Part shown: piece by piece, positions 1-8,081 of the stretch | Layout of the letters: each line of letters starts with the position of its first letter | Position numbering within the stretch: position 1 is the first letter of the stretch | Notes under the pieces: generated by a model | The model's database searches: none | What the model was told of the DNA's origin: nothing | The model's input: the letters and a program-made list of their open reading frames with translations, nothing else | Program-made: the position numbers and the translations under genes | NCBI RefSeq assembly: GCF_024158745.1 | Contig: NZ_JAMZAW010000029.1 | Coordinates: 32,310 to 96,309 of the forward strand | Source: Paenibacillus tyrphae | GTDB taxonomy: Bacteria > Bacillota > Bacilli > Paenibacillales > NBRC-103111 | Reading direction: 5' to 3' | Length of the DNA: 64,000 bases

Positions 1-1331
1 ACGGACAGCAGCGTCTTGCCGCTTTTGCCGATAATCTTCACGTACTCGCGCTGCTCCTCGTTCAGCTCGGATTCAAGCAGGAGCTCGCTCATCCCGATCA
101 CCCCATTCAAGGGGGTGCGGACTTCGTGACTCATGACGGCGAGAAATTCGCTTTTGACCCGGGCCGCGCGTTCGGCCTCCAGCTTCGCTTCGATCAGCTG
201 CCGCTCCGTTTTTTTCTGCACGGTGATGTCCTTTGAGATCGTGTAGATATCGACGATCTTTCCGTCCTCCATCATCGGCACGATCGTCGTGCTCAAATGC
301 ACAATCCGGCCGTCCCGGTGACGAATAGAGCATTCGACCGTCTGCGGCGTCCCCTCCAGCACTTGGACGAAGCAGGCGCGGATCTTCATGCTGTCCCGGC
401 GGTTCATAAAGCGGGTGAAGGGCTGGCTGATAAAATGCTCCCGGGAATACCCGCTAATGCGCTCGGCGGCGGGATTGGCCCGAAGAAGCCGCCCGCTCAA
501 ATCGAACAGACAAACCATGTCGGGATTATGCTCGAAGACGGAGTCGTATCTTTGCTTGTTCCCATCCGCAAGCCGCTGCGCGAATCTTCGCTCCAGAAAT
601 TGGCTGAAAGCAAAGAGCAGCAGCACAATGAGCGCCGCCGCCCCGATCCACGAAGCCAGCAGCATATCGTCCAAGCCTTGAAGCTCCTCTCCTGAACCAT
701 ACATCAAGGACCCGTTCACTTGGAAATTGGCCGCCTGCATGCCGCTATAGTGCATCCCTGCTATGGCGAAGCCAAGCAGAGTGGCCGTGATGCATTTTGC
801 CGAAAATGACGACGGTCTCCCTTCGTGTGTTGTTCGGTAAACGAACGACCAGCGAAAAGCGACGAACGAAGCGCCGAAAGCGATGAGCAGCGACACGCCG
901 ACCCAATATACGTTATACGTAATCATTCCGGGAATTTGCATCGCGGCCATTCCGGTATAATGCATCCCTGCAATCGCAAGACCCATCCATAGAAAGCCGG
1001 CAAGCGACTGTCGCCAGGTCGGCGCATCCCCGGAGATGGCAGAAAGCGGGGCCCAAGCAGCGCCTATCGGCAAAAGGATGGACAAAATCAAATAAAGAGA
1101 ATGATAGCGAACGTCGACGGGGAGATGTAAGGCCAGCATGCCGATAAAATGCATCGACCAAATGCCGAGGCCCATGATGACGGACCCGAGTACCATCCAC
1201 AGCGATTTGGAACGGCCGCAAAGCTTCGGCATCCTTTCACTTAAATCCAGTGCGCAATACGAGGAACAGATGGAAATAAAGACGGACAACAAGACAAGAG
1301 GGATACTGTAGGTTCCGTGCAGGTGCTCCAT
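1..1331 (-). CDS. MHYT-PAS sensor histidine kinase (3' end outside window)
   Basis: Membrane sensor kinase, partial: the open frame runs off the left edge inside the kinase core. I translated it from the minus strand. It starts with ATG at 1331, with GGGAG about 9 bases upstream. The N-terminal half is a multi-pass MHYT sensor with repeated signatures (SMHFIGM, GMHYTGM, GMHYSGM), a fold proposed to sense O2, CO or NO through a bound metal. A PAS domain follows (FEHNPDMVCLFD through the ISKDIT end) and then a HisKA dimerisation domain with the phospho-acceptor H-box SHEVRTPLNGVIG. The ATPase domain and any receiver domains lie beyond the window. The family is known to drive phosphorelays or cyclic-di-GMP-linked signalling; the ligand here cannot be read from sequence. 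Confidence 0.88.
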   Translation of the reverse strand, partial: MEHLHGTYSIPLVLLSVFISICSSYCALDLSERMPKLCGRSKSLWMVLGSVIMGLGIWSMHFIGMLALHLPVDVRYHSLYLILSILLPIGAAWAPLSAISGDAPTWRQSLAGFLWMGLAIAGMHYTGMAAMQIPGMITYNVYWVGVSLLIAFGASFVAFRWSFVYRTTHEGRPSSFSAKCITATLLGFAIAGMHYSGMQAANFQVNGSLMYGSGEELQGLDDMLLASWIGAAALIVLLLFAFSQFLERRFAQRLADGNKQRYDSVFEHNPDMVCLFDLSGRLLRANPAAERISGYSREHFISQPFTRFMNRRDSMKIRACFVQVLEGTPQTVECSIRHRDGRIVHLSTTIVPMMEDGKIVDIYTISKDITVQKKTERQLIEAKLEAERAARVKSEFLAVMSHEVRTPLNGVIGMSELLLESELNEEQREYVKIIGKSGKTLLS

Positions 1332-1437
1332 TCACACACTCCCATCCCTTTGCAATTTTCGTCAAATTTCATCTTCTAGTTAACCATTTCTACCGGAGGA
1401 CAAGGAATTCCTGCTTTTTCACGTTTTTTCATAAATT

Positions 1438-2139
1438 TTACTTTATAATGACTCCGCCGAACGGTAGCGCCTCTCTCAAAATCCGTTTGAACAAGGAATC
1501 GCCCTGCAAAGGATCGGCCAGCCCGAATCTCGGTCTGGAAGGCTGCAAAAGCACCTTGCCCGAGCCGGTAATTTCCCAATGGTAGTTCATGCGCTGGCTT
1601 GCAAGCGGGTTGCCGTAGACGCACAGCTGCAGCTTGGCTTCCTCTGGATAAGCGACGAGACAGCCGATATCGACATAAACCGGTTCCGACGGATCGATCG
1701 TGAGCTCGCATAAAGGGCCGCAGCTAAGCAGACCGAGGGTGCCCCCGCCGGAAAATTTCATCCGAATCCAATCCTGCGTCACGACAGCTTGCTTGATTTT
1801 TTGGAACCGGCTCTGCAGCTTCATTCCCTCGCTGTACAGCAGCACATACCGGATGTCGAACAGCAGGCTGCTATCCTCGGGCAGCTCCAGCGCCCGGAGG
1901 CTGTAGCCTGCCGGAACGCCCAGCACAAAGCGCGCAGGGCCGGTCAAACGCGATTCGATCCAACGCTTCTTCCGGTAAACTCCGGCCACATTCAATAGAC
2001 GATCTTCCCGGCTCCCGGAACTTCCCTGAAAGGCGATGATCTGCTTTGGATGCAGCACCAAGGCGGCTTCGCCGGCGGCAAGCTCCACAGCTGCCGCTTG
2101 TCCGTCGCTTCCGGCTCCTTCTTCTACATGAATCTTCAT
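1438..2139 (-). CDS. AIM24-family (DUF124-like) protein
   Basis: A 233-residue soluble protein rich in beta-strand segments, resembling the AIM24/DUF124 family (tryptophan-RNA-binding-attenuator-like double-barrel fold). Its biochemical role in bacteria is not established. I chose ATG at 2139 (start MKIHVEEG) because GGGAGG precedes it and because it overlaps the stop of the upstream gene by four bases (ATGA), indicating translational coupling. A longer frame to 2181 exists but has no ribosome site. There is no signal peptide or membrane segment. The Gly-rich stretch around residues 130-140 and the C-terminal PFGG motif are typical of the family. It is probably co-transcribed with the coiled-coil membrane protein upstream. 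Confidence 0.7.
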   Translation of the reverse strand: MKIHVEEGAGSDGQAAAVELAAGEAALVLHPKQIIAFQGSSGSREDRLLNVAGVYRKKRWIESRLTGPARFVLGVPAGYSLRALELPEDSSLLFDIRYVLLYSEGMKLQSRFQKIKQAVVTQDWIRMKFSGGGTLGLLSCGPLCELTIDPSEPVYVDIGCLVAYPEEAKLQLCVYGNPLASQRMNYHWEITGSGKVLLQPSRPRFGLADPLQGDSLFKRILREALPFGGVIIK

Positions 2140-2645
2140 CCGTTCCCTCCCCGGTGGCTTGCGCTGCGGTTCCGGCGCCATACGACCAGCCGAATCACGC
2201 GCATCAGAACAAAATAGAGCACAACAAGCAGCACTCCCGTAAGCGCCGTCCGAACGATTTGTCTCGTGCGCTGCGCACTTGCCTGCTCCGCCTCTTCCAA
2301 GCGCCGGATCAGCTGCTCCAACTGCTCGTTGCGGCTGCGGAGCTCGCGATTTTCCTCCATCAGCCGCTGCTCCGTCGCTTTGTACTGCTCCGTGGCTTCC
2401 TCCGAGCGCTTGAGCGTCGTCTCAAGCTGCTCCCGGTTCCGCTCCAGCTCCTGCTTCGTCTCGTTATATTGATTCTGGAGCTGTCCGATCTGCTCCGGCA
2501 TGTCGTAAATGTCTTTTACCCGGTCCAAAAAGCCTGCTTGCGCAACAGGCCAGGGAAGCGTCAGCAGCAGAAAAAGGCAGGCCGTCCCCGCTTTGACCTT
2601 GATTCCCCGTTCCGGCTTTTCGAGCGGACGCAGCATCGTTTTCAT
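2136..2645 (-). CDS. Secreted/membrane coiled-coil protein of unknown function
   Basis: A 169-residue protein I cannot assign to a named family. From ATG at 2645 (ribosome site GGGGAG) it shows a signal-peptide-like hydrophobic stretch (residues about 17-37). A long heptad-rich coiled coil follows (about residues 45-125, dominated by E, Q, L and R). One transmembrane helix sits near the C-terminus (TGVLLVVLYFVLM), followed by a basic tail. The topology suggests an extracytoplasmic coiled coil with a short Arg-rich cytoplasmic tail. Its stop overlaps the start of the AIM24-like gene by four bases, so the two probably act together. The frame extends upstream to 2726 without a convincing start. 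Confidence 0.6.
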   Translation of the reverse strand: MKTMLRPLEKPERGIKVKAGTACLFLLLTLPWPVAQAGFLDRVKDIYDMPEQIGQLQNQYNETKQELERNREQLETTLKRSEEATEQYKATEQRLMEENRELRSRNEQLEQLIRRLEEAEQASAQRTRQIVRTALTGVLLVVLYFVLMRVIRLVVWRRNRSASHRGGNG

Positions 2646-2752
2646 ACGTGCTCTCCCCTTCCTAATCGTACGAAATAACAGGCGTATTTCCTTTATTTTA
2701 CCTGTTTTTTCGACAAAAAGGAACATGCTCCCCCTATGCGAAGGACAAAGAA

Positions 2753-2799
2753 AAGACCGCGTTCTTCCGGAAGCATTCGCCTGCGGAAAGTGCGGTCTT
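2753..2799 (-). terminator. Rho-independent terminator, minus strand
   Basis: Inverted repeat AAGACCGC / GCGGTCTT with an inner GC-rich stem. Read on the minus strand it is followed by TTTTCTTTG. It lies about 75 bases downstream of the small minus-strand ORF at 2875..3006 and would end that transcript. Confidence 0.7.
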
Positions 2800-2874
2800 A
2801 TGACGTAGGCAAACGGAAGAGCGAGACGTCCGGGACGGATCTCCGGGCCATCTTCGCAGCACTCTGCCCGATCA

Positions 2875-3006
2875 TTAGATGATATGATGACGGAATAAAT
2901 ATTCTACAGCGGAACCTGCGAGCCTCATCCACCCGATAGCGGAAACCCACAGCGGTATACTGAGCATCGTTCCTATTACGAGTCCGACGGAAAATCTTCC
3001 CTCCAT
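2875..3006 (-). CDS. Small (43 aa) membrane protein
   Basis: Short ORF with an excellent AGGAGG ribosome site 10 bases before ATG at 3006, ending in TAA. It has its own downstream terminator at 2753..2799. The product begins MEGRFSVGLVIG and consists of one hydrophobic helix (about residues 6-25) followed by an amphipathic tail ending RHHII. I do not recognise a family. The strong ribosome site, the terminator and the absence of any other gene in the interval support a real small protein. It might be a small membrane regulator or a sporulation-type peptide, but nothing in the sequence decides this. Confidence 0.6.
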   Translation of the reverse strand: MEGRFSVGLVIGTMLSIPLWVSAIGWMRLAGSAVEYLFRHHII

Positions 3007-3124
3007 GGCGCCAAGCCTCCTTTTACAGCGATGCCGCTGACAGGTTAATTCCATTATATGATGAAAGCGCTCTATTTTGAATTATTTTTCAGAATTTTAT
3101 TAAAATTTTCCGATGTTCAACGAT

Positions 3125-3153
3125 TTGAATTTGCTCTCACGTTACTTTACAAT
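3125..3153 (+). promoter_or_regulatory. Sigma-A-type promoter
   Basis: TTGAAT, a 17-base spacer and TACAAT. Transcription would start near 3160 and meets a terminator hairpin at 3181..3206, so the unit is either a very short RNA or an attenuated leader for the gene at 3436. A six-codon ATG...TGA frame sits between promoter and hairpin. The remaining 3207..3435 shows no gene and no convincing second promoter. Confidence 0.55.
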
Positions 3154-3180
3154 AAAAGAGGATGTTTTTTTCATTCGCCT

Positions 3181-3206
3181 GAGCCGTAAGGCTTAGGCTC
3201 TTTTTT
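3181..3206 (+). terminator. Rho-independent terminator / possible attenuator
   Basis: Stem GAGCC...GGCTC with an inner TAA/TTA pairing, followed directly by TTTTTT. It stands only about 25 bases downstream of the expected start of the promoter at 3125..3153. Confidence 0.75.
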
Positions 3207-3435
3207 AAAGGGGCCCGGCTCCTTTATGCAAACGCCTTACGTTTAACACACTCTACTTTCTTACGTCGATCCTCTTTTTGAACCTCGTTTGCTCCTTTGC
3301 TTTTCTGTTGATTACCCGTTGAATTCCAAGTTCCGATTCCAGTTGATCCGCTGTAAATTTAAACTATTTTAACGATTTTTGGCGTAAACTATAGCTATGG
3401 GGTCATTTTCAATCTTGGAGGGAGTTGGATAACAG

Positions 3436-3909
3436 ATGATGTTCCTTAGCCCGACTAGAGGTTCCGTTACATTGGAGGAAATGGTTAAAATCCTGCACGA
3501 CTTTGTCCAAGAAGATCAGGAAGCAAGCTATAAATTGGTTATCGGAACGGATTCCCATACGACCCGGCGCAGCACGACGCTCGTCACGGCCGTCATCATT
3601 CACCGGATTGGCAAGGGAGCCCGCTTTTTTTACCGTAAACGGAGCAGCCGCCCGCTCTTCGACCTGCGCACGCGCATATACCGCGAAACCGAGCTCAGCC
3701 TGGAGCTGGTCGAGCTGCTGAACCGCAGCGGAATGAGCGACCTGACTTCCCAGTGGCCGCTGGAAATTCACATCGATATCGGCCAGCAGGGCGAGACGAA
3801 GGTGCTGATTCAGGAAATTTGCGGCTGGGTCACCTCCGTCGGCTACGAAGCGCGGATTAAGCCGATGTCGTTCGGCGCCAGTTCGGTGGCGGACCGATTT
3901 GCGGAGTGA
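3436..3909 (+). CDS. ykuK: YkuK family (DUF458) RNase H-like protein
   Basis: A 157-residue protein matching the YkuK/DUF458 family of Firmicutes, predicted to have an RNase H-like fold but without a proven activity. Recognisable features are IGTDSHTTRR near residue 36 (an acidic residue followed by His, as in a metal site), the basic segment FYRKRSS, and EIHIDIGQQGETK near residue 110 with a second acidic cluster. GGAGGGAG stands about 12 bases before ATG at 3436; the adjacent ATG at 3439 is an alternative. The gene stands alone. Its stop lies five bases from the long palindromic element at 3914..4182, whose right-end hairpin can terminate its transcript. Confidence 0.8.
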   Translation: MMFLSPTRGSVTLEEMVKILHDFVQEDQEASYKLVIGTDSHTTRRSTTLVTAVIIHRIGKGARFFYRKRSSRPLFDLRTRIYRETELSLELVELLNRSGMSDLTSQWPLEIHIDIGQQGETKVLIQEICGWVTSVGYEARIKPMSFGASSVADRFAE

Positions 3910-3913
3910 GGAA

Positions 3914-4182
3914 CGCAAAAAAGAGGGCTTGGAGTCCTTCGGAGTGTTGAGAAAGTGGTCAGGTGAGATAATAGAGGTGTACGAGGGGTGGGGTATCTAC
4001 TTCCGGTCACTGTTGTCTGCAGGAAATTTTATTGGAAGCCGCTTAACAGCGGACATTTCCCGCAGACAAAGGTGATCGCTATCGCTCCTCCAGTAGATAC
4101 CCCACCTCCGTATGTATCTCTATTCTTAGTTAAAAACCACATTCTCGGCACCCGTGGGGGCTTGTCAGCCCTCTTTTTTGCG
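3914..4182. repeat. 269-bp long-hairpin element (copy 1)
   Basis: A near-complete palindrome filling the gap between two convergent stop codons. The outermost 16 bases (3914..3929 and 4167..4182) are perfect inverted repeats. An imperfect stem follows, then a perfect 15-bp pair around GGTGGGGTATCTACT (3987..4001 with 4092..4106). Inside are TTGTCTGC/GCAGACAA and a small CCGCT-TAAC-AGCGG hairpin. Each end carries a small terminator-like hairpin (right: GGGCT-TGTC-AGCCC then TCTTTTTT on plus; left: the same orientation for minus). A copy with the same architecture and almost equal length lies at 42979..43246. No protein is encoded. It could be a mobile hairpin or a structured RNA, and it serves as a bidirectional terminator. 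Confidence 0.75.
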
Positions 4183-4183
4183 T

Positions 4184-5029
4184 TTATATATATATAGTAG
4201 ATAAAATTCGGTCCAGGTTTGCGACCGAACGGGTTGCGCCGGATTTTTGCTCGTCGTCGCCTTCGTACTCGACCGTCAGCCAGCCGTTGTAGCCCGCGTG
4301 ACGCAGCCTTGTCATTAGACTGTTCAGATCGATGCTGCCTTCTCCGGCGATGCGCCCGGCAAACCGGTCGCCGGACAACGATGGATACGCCCGGCCTTCG
4401 TAATGCTCGTCCACGCGAACGAAGTCCTTGAAATGCACATGGGCGACTTGCGCATGCAGCGTTTCCAGCGCTTCTCCCGGGTGCTCGTTCACGAGCAGCA
4501 AGTTGCCCGTATCGAACGTGCTGCGCAGGAACGGCGAGTTCACTTCCTGCAAGATGCCCAGCACCTGATCGGCCTTTCCGGCGAATACGCCGTGGTTTTC
4601 GAGGCACAGCAGAACGTCCTTCTCTGCAGCGTAGGCAGCGGCTTCCCGCAGCCCTTCGACGATCCAGCCCTTGACCTCGTCATAGGAGCTGCCGTCCGGC
4701 GGAACGTCGCCGGCGAATACCCGAACGATGCGGGTGCCTAGCGTCCGGGCCAAATCGACCGCGCCCGTAATCTCGCGAACCTGCTCCGTTCGTTTGGCCG
4801 GATCGCTGAAGGAGAAGTTGTTGGACGCCCCGACCGCGGCTACTTCCAAGTGATGGCGGTCAAGCGCAGCGCGGAAGCTTTCCAGTTCCTCCGGCTTCCA
4901 ATACCGCGTCAGCACCTCGATGCCGGTCGCTTTCGTCTCATTGGCCACAAATTCAGCCAAATCCGCATGCGACCACTCGCCGCTGTTGAAATAAGAATGA
5001 ACGCTCCATACGCTCAGCGCAATTTTCAT
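4184..5029 (-). CDS. Sugar phosphate isomerase/epimerase (TIM barrel)
   Basis: A 280-residue member of the xylose-isomerase-like/AP-endonuclease-2 TIM-barrel family. Family members isomerise or epimerise keto-sugars and inositol derivatives with a divalent metal. Visible family landmarks are CLENHG (residue about 150, metal-ligand Glu), STFDTGN (Asp ligand), HVHFKDF (His ligand) and LTVEYEG near the end (final Glu ligand). ATG at 5029 is preceded by GGAGGAG; a longer frame to 5056 has no ribosome site. It is the last gene of the minus-strand sugar cluster, and its stop lies two bases from the palindromic element that terminates it. The substrate is unknown. Confidence 0.82.
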   Translation of the reverse strand: MKIALSVWSVHSYFNSGEWSHADLAEFVANETKATGIEVLTRYWKPEELESFRAALDRHHLEVAAVGASNNFSFSDPAKRTEQVREITGAVDLARTLGTRIVRVFAGDVPPDGSSYDEVKGWIVEGLREAAAYAAEKDVLLCLENHGVFAGKADQVLGILQEVNSPFLRSTFDTGNLLLVNEHPGEALETLHAQVAHVHFKDFVRVDEHYEGRAYPSLSGDRFAGRIAGEGSIDLNSLMTRLRHAGYNGWLTVEYEGDDEQKSGATRSVANLDRILSTIYI

Positions 5030-5079
5030 GCATGTCACTCCTCCGCTGTTATTCACCGGGTTTCCAATGTCCGCGTTCG

Positions 5080-5955
5080 TTATTTATATCGGCGAATAAA
5101 ATCGACCGCGAGCCGAATATCCACTTCCGGCTGCACGCCGACTTCGCGCTCGATCGTCAGATATCCTTGATAGCCGATCTCCTGAAGCGCGGCAAAATAA
5201 GCGTCGAACGGCACGCGCCCTTCGCCTAGCGGCACTTCCTTGAAAATCTCGCCGGACGTGACCATCTGCGCAATTTTGCCATGATCCATCGGCTCGAAGC
5301 CGAGTGCCCCGTATACCTCGCGCGGGTCTACCTCGCGGAACCGGATGCCGTCCTTCACATGCGTATGGACGATATAATCCTTAAGCAGCCGCACGCCCTC
5401 CACCGGGTCGTCTCCCGTGACCATGACCATGTTCGCCGGATCGAAGTTCACCGAAACGCCGTTCGTACTGAGCGTATCCAAGAAGCTTTTCAAATGAGCG
5501 GACCGCTCCGGGCCGGTCTCGATGGCGAAATAAGCGCCGCAGCCCTTGGCATACTGTCCCAGCTCCTCGCAGGCCTTCTGCATGTTGTGGTATACTTCGC
5601 CGTTCGTCTCCTCGGGTACAATACCGATATGGGTCGTTACGATGTTGGTGCCGAGATCGAGCGCCAGATCGAGAATGCGCTTCGACTTCTCGACCTTCGC
5701 CGGGTTGGCCGTGCCGTCCTGAAAGCCGTGCCCGCCCAGATCGCCGCAGAGCGCGGAAATTTCAAGCCCCAGCGAAGCGATGTACGCTTTCAGCTCACGT
5801 CTTGCCTCCGCCGTCAGGGCGGCCGGGTCCATCTCGCCGCTAACCGCGTAAATCTGCACGCCGTCGGCGCCGACCTCCTTCGCCTTGCGCAGTCCTTCGC
5901 GAACCCCGACACCGAAACTGTCAACGATCACGCCGATTTTGTTCGTTAATTTCAT
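5080..5955 (-). CDS. Sugar phosphate isomerase/epimerase (IolE/IolI-like TIM barrel)
   Basis: A 291-residue paralogue-type TIM-barrel enzyme of the same superfamily as the next gene, but clearly different in sequence. Metal-site landmarks are FAIETGPE (about residue 142), NFDPANM (Asp), HTHVKDG (His) and LTIEREVG near the C-terminus (Glu). Its start ATG at 5955 has GGAGGAG upstream. It lies between the Gfo/Idh/MocA dehydrogenase and the second isomerase in one minus-strand operon. Such a dehydrogenase plus isomerase set is typical of inositol or unusual keto-sugar catabolism, in which a hydroxyl is oxidised, epimerised and reduced. The exact sugar is not evident. Confidence 0.82.
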   Translation of the reverse strand: MKLTNKIGVIVDSFGVGVREGLRKAKEVGADGVQIYAVSGEMDPAALTAEARRELKAYIASLGLEISALCGDLGGHGFQDGTANPAKVEKSKRILDLALDLGTNIVTTHIGIVPEETNGEVYHNMQKACEELGQYAKGCGAYFAIETGPERSAHLKSFLDTLSTNGVSVNFDPANMVMVTGDDPVEGVRLLKDYIVHTHVKDGIRFREVDPREVYGALGFEPMDHGKIAQMVTSGEIFKEVPLGEGRVPFDAYFAALQEIGYQGYLTIEREVGVQPEVDIRLAVDFIRRYK

Positions 5956-5977
5956 CTCCGCTCTCCTCCATATTCAG

Positions 5978-6045
5978 AAGTCCGGTGAACGAAGCAGAGC
6001 AGGCGGACCTTCTTCCATCCGCGCAGCGCGCCATTCACCGGACTT
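5978..6045. repeat. Intercistronic inverted repeat
   Basis: A perfect 12-bp inverted repeat (AAGTCCGGTGAA / TTCACCGGACTT) enclosing a second stem (GCGGA/TCCGC), placed between the dehydrogenase stop and the next start. There is no T-run, so it is more likely an mRNA-stabilising or processing hairpin than a terminator. Confidence 0.6.
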
Positions 6046-6049
6046 GGTT

Positions 6050-7108
6050 TTAGAATTGAATTTCGATGCCTTTTTCGCTCGACTCGTAGATGCCGGAGAT
6101 GATCTTGGTCAGCTCTACGCCGTCTTCGACCGGACTGACCAGTTCAGCCCGTCCGAGACAGCAGTCGACGAAGGTATTGATTTCGTTCTGGAAGCCTGCC
6201 ATAAAATCAAAGGTCGAATTGTCGATCTGCGGCGTCACGTTCAAAATCGTATCGTGCTTTTCCGTGACGATCGTAAAGTCGGGCTCGACCTCCGCGCCGC
6301 CCCGCTCGCCGAATATTTTCACGGCCACCTCGTTGCTCTTCGCATGCAGCGTAAAGCTGACGTCCACCATCAGCGAAGCACCGTTCTCGAAGCGGATCAA
6401 AGCGTTCGCCATATCTTCAACGTTGTTTTTGGAAGCGTCGAAGTCCGCCGCCTGGTAATAACTCAAATTTTGTACGTTCGAGCGGTTGCCGAGCTTCTTG
6501 TACGTATTGCCCGTCACCGATTTCACTTTCGGACGCCCCATCAAGTACCAGCACAGATCGATCACATGCACGCCGATGTCGAGCAGCGGTCCGCCGCCCG
6601 AACGCTCGATGTCCGAGAACCAGCCGCCCGGATTGCCGAGGCGACGCAGGTAGGACGCTTTCGCATAATAGATCTCGCCGAGCTCGCCTGCGTCGATGAA
6701 CTTTTTCAGCACCTTGGTGTTCGTCCCGTACCGGCGCACGAAGCCGACCTGCAGCAGCTTGCCGCTCCGGCGAACCGCCGCTTCCACCTCGAGCGCCTTA
6801 TCGACGGTCGTGCACAGCGGCTTTTCACACAGTACATGCTTGCCCGCTTCGAGCGCCGCGATGCTGATCTCGCCATGAGAGTTGTTCCAGGTGCAGATGC
6901 TGACCGCTTCCACTTCCGGGTCCGCCAGAAGCTCGCGGTAATCGGTGTACACCTTTTTCGCGCCGAACTTGTCGGCGGCCTGCCGCGCCCGTTCTTCCAC
7001 CAGGTCGCAGACGGCGACGAGCTCCACCTCGGGATGATTTTGATACGAAGTTAAATGCATTTCCGAAATCGAGCCTGCGCCAATCACAGCTACTTTTAAA
7101 CCAGCCAT
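6050..7108 (-). CDS. Gfo/Idh/MocA family NAD(P)-dependent oxidoreductase
   Basis: A 352-residue sugar or inositol dehydrogenase. The N-terminal Rossmann domain carries the dinucleotide motif VIGAGSISEMH (residues 8-18). The family hallmark CEKPL (about residue 95), whose Lys is catalytic, follows. The C-terminal alpha/beta domain contains GGPLLDIGVHVIDLC with the catalytic Asp/His pair. Ribosome site GGGGG precedes ATG at 7108. It lies 85 bases downstream of the CUT1 permease and upstream of two isomerases, so it probably oxidises the sugar imported by that transporter. The family takes many polyols and hexoses; nothing here fixes the substrate. Confidence 0.9.
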   Translation of the reverse strand: MAGLKVAVIGAGSISEMHLTSYQNHPEVELVAVCDLVEERARQAADKFGAKKVYTDYRELLADPEVEAVSICTWNNSHGEISIAALEAGKHVLCEKPLCTTVDKALEVEAAVRRSGKLLQVGFVRRYGTNTKVLKKFIDAGELGEIYYAKASYLRRLGNPGGWFSDIERSGGGPLLDIGVHVIDLCWYLMGRPKVKSVTGNTYKKLGNRSNVQNLSYYQAADFDASKNNVEDMANALIRFENGASLMVDVSFTLHAKSNEVAVKIFGERGGAEVEPDFTIVTEKHDTILNVTPQIDNSTFDFMAGFQNEINTFVDCCLGRAELVSPVEDGVELTKIISGIYESSEKGIEIQF

Positions 7109-7192
7109 GCTGATCCCCCTCTCTCCACCCGGATACTACCACATTTGTCCAAGTCTGTGAATTGCAAATATTTCTCCCCGCATGAGATCAAT

Positions 7193-8062
7193 TTATCCCT
7201 TGACCGCTCCGGCCGTCATCCCTTTCATAATCTGCTCCTGGAACAGCAGGTAGACGATAATGGTCGGTAGTACCGCGATCGACATCGCAGCCATCGTCAG
7301 CTTGTAGTCGGTCGCATACCCAGTGGCAAAAACGGACAAGCTGAGCGGAATCGTTTTTAAAGCGGGCTTGCTGATAAAGACGAGCGCGAACGCGAAGTCG
7401 TTCCAAAACCGCAAAAAGCCAAGAATCGCTATGGTCGACAAGGCCGGCAGGCTGAGCGGCAGCATCATGCGGAAGAAGATGCCCCAATACCCTGTGCCGT
7501 CGATCAGCGCTGCTTCTTCGATCTCTTTCGGAATCGCAGTCAAGTACGCCGCGACGACGAAGATTGCGAGCGGCAGCTCAAACGCCGTATAAGGAAACAC
7601 GAGCGCTGCGTACGTATCGAGCAGCCCGACTTTTTTCATCAGGACAAAGAGCGGCACGAGCGTGCTGTGAATCGGAATGAGCATGCCGAGCAAGAACAAG
7701 CCCATGAACAAAGGCTTCAATTTAAAATCAAAGCGTGCCAGCACGTAAGCCGCCAGCGCGCCAAGCACCAGCGTCAGAATCAACGACAAGACGGTAACGA
7801 TGGTCGAATTGACAAGCGACGTTCCCATCGCCGATACTTCCCAAGCCCGCACGAAGTTGTCCCACTGCCATACCTCCGGCAAGGAGAACGGCTTGGAATG
7901 AAATTCTTCGTTCGTTTTAAAAGAGCTGACGAACAGCCAGAACAGAGGATAAAGCGTAACGAGGGCGTAAAGCGTGAGCAGGACGTTAATGATCCCGCGG
8001 TTCCATTTTGCCCCGGCTTTGCCCGCGGCGCTTCCCGTTTTTACTGACAAAGCTTGTTCCAT
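7193..8062 (-). CDS. Carbohydrate ABC transporter permease (MalG type, CUT1)
   Basis: A 289-residue inner-membrane subunit with six predicted helices. It carries the binding-protein-dependent transport EAA loop (EIEEAALIDGTGYWGIFFRM, about residue 190) that docks the ATPase. The C-terminal GAVKG ending is typical of the MalG branch. GGAGGG stands before ATG at 8062, which follows the partner permease by 19 bases. No ATPase gene is in the cluster, as is usual for Firmicute CUT1 systems that share an MsmX-type ATPase encoded elsewhere. Confidence 0.93.
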   Translation of the reverse strand: MEQALSVKTGSAAGKAGAKWNRGIINVLLTLYALVTLYPLFWLFVSSFKTNEEFHSKPFSLPEVWQWDNFVRAWEVSAMGTSLVNSTIVTVLSLILTLVLGALAAYVLARFDFKLKPLFMGLFLLGMLIPIHSTLVPLFVLMKKVGLLDTYAALVFPYTAFELPLAIFVVAAYLTAIPKEIEEAALIDGTGYWGIFFRMMLPLSLPALSTIAILGFLRFWNDFAFALVFISKPALKTIPLSLSVFATGYATDYKLTMAAMSIAVLPTIIVYLLFQEQIMKGMTAGAVKG

Positions 8063-8081
8063 GACGGGTCCCTCCTTTCGG

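Noticed and set aside
3914..4182. Insertion sequence, group II intron or known riboswitch for the long hairpin element
   Set aside because: It has no open frame, no intron domain V-like end and no conserved aptamer core. Only the palindromic design is supported.
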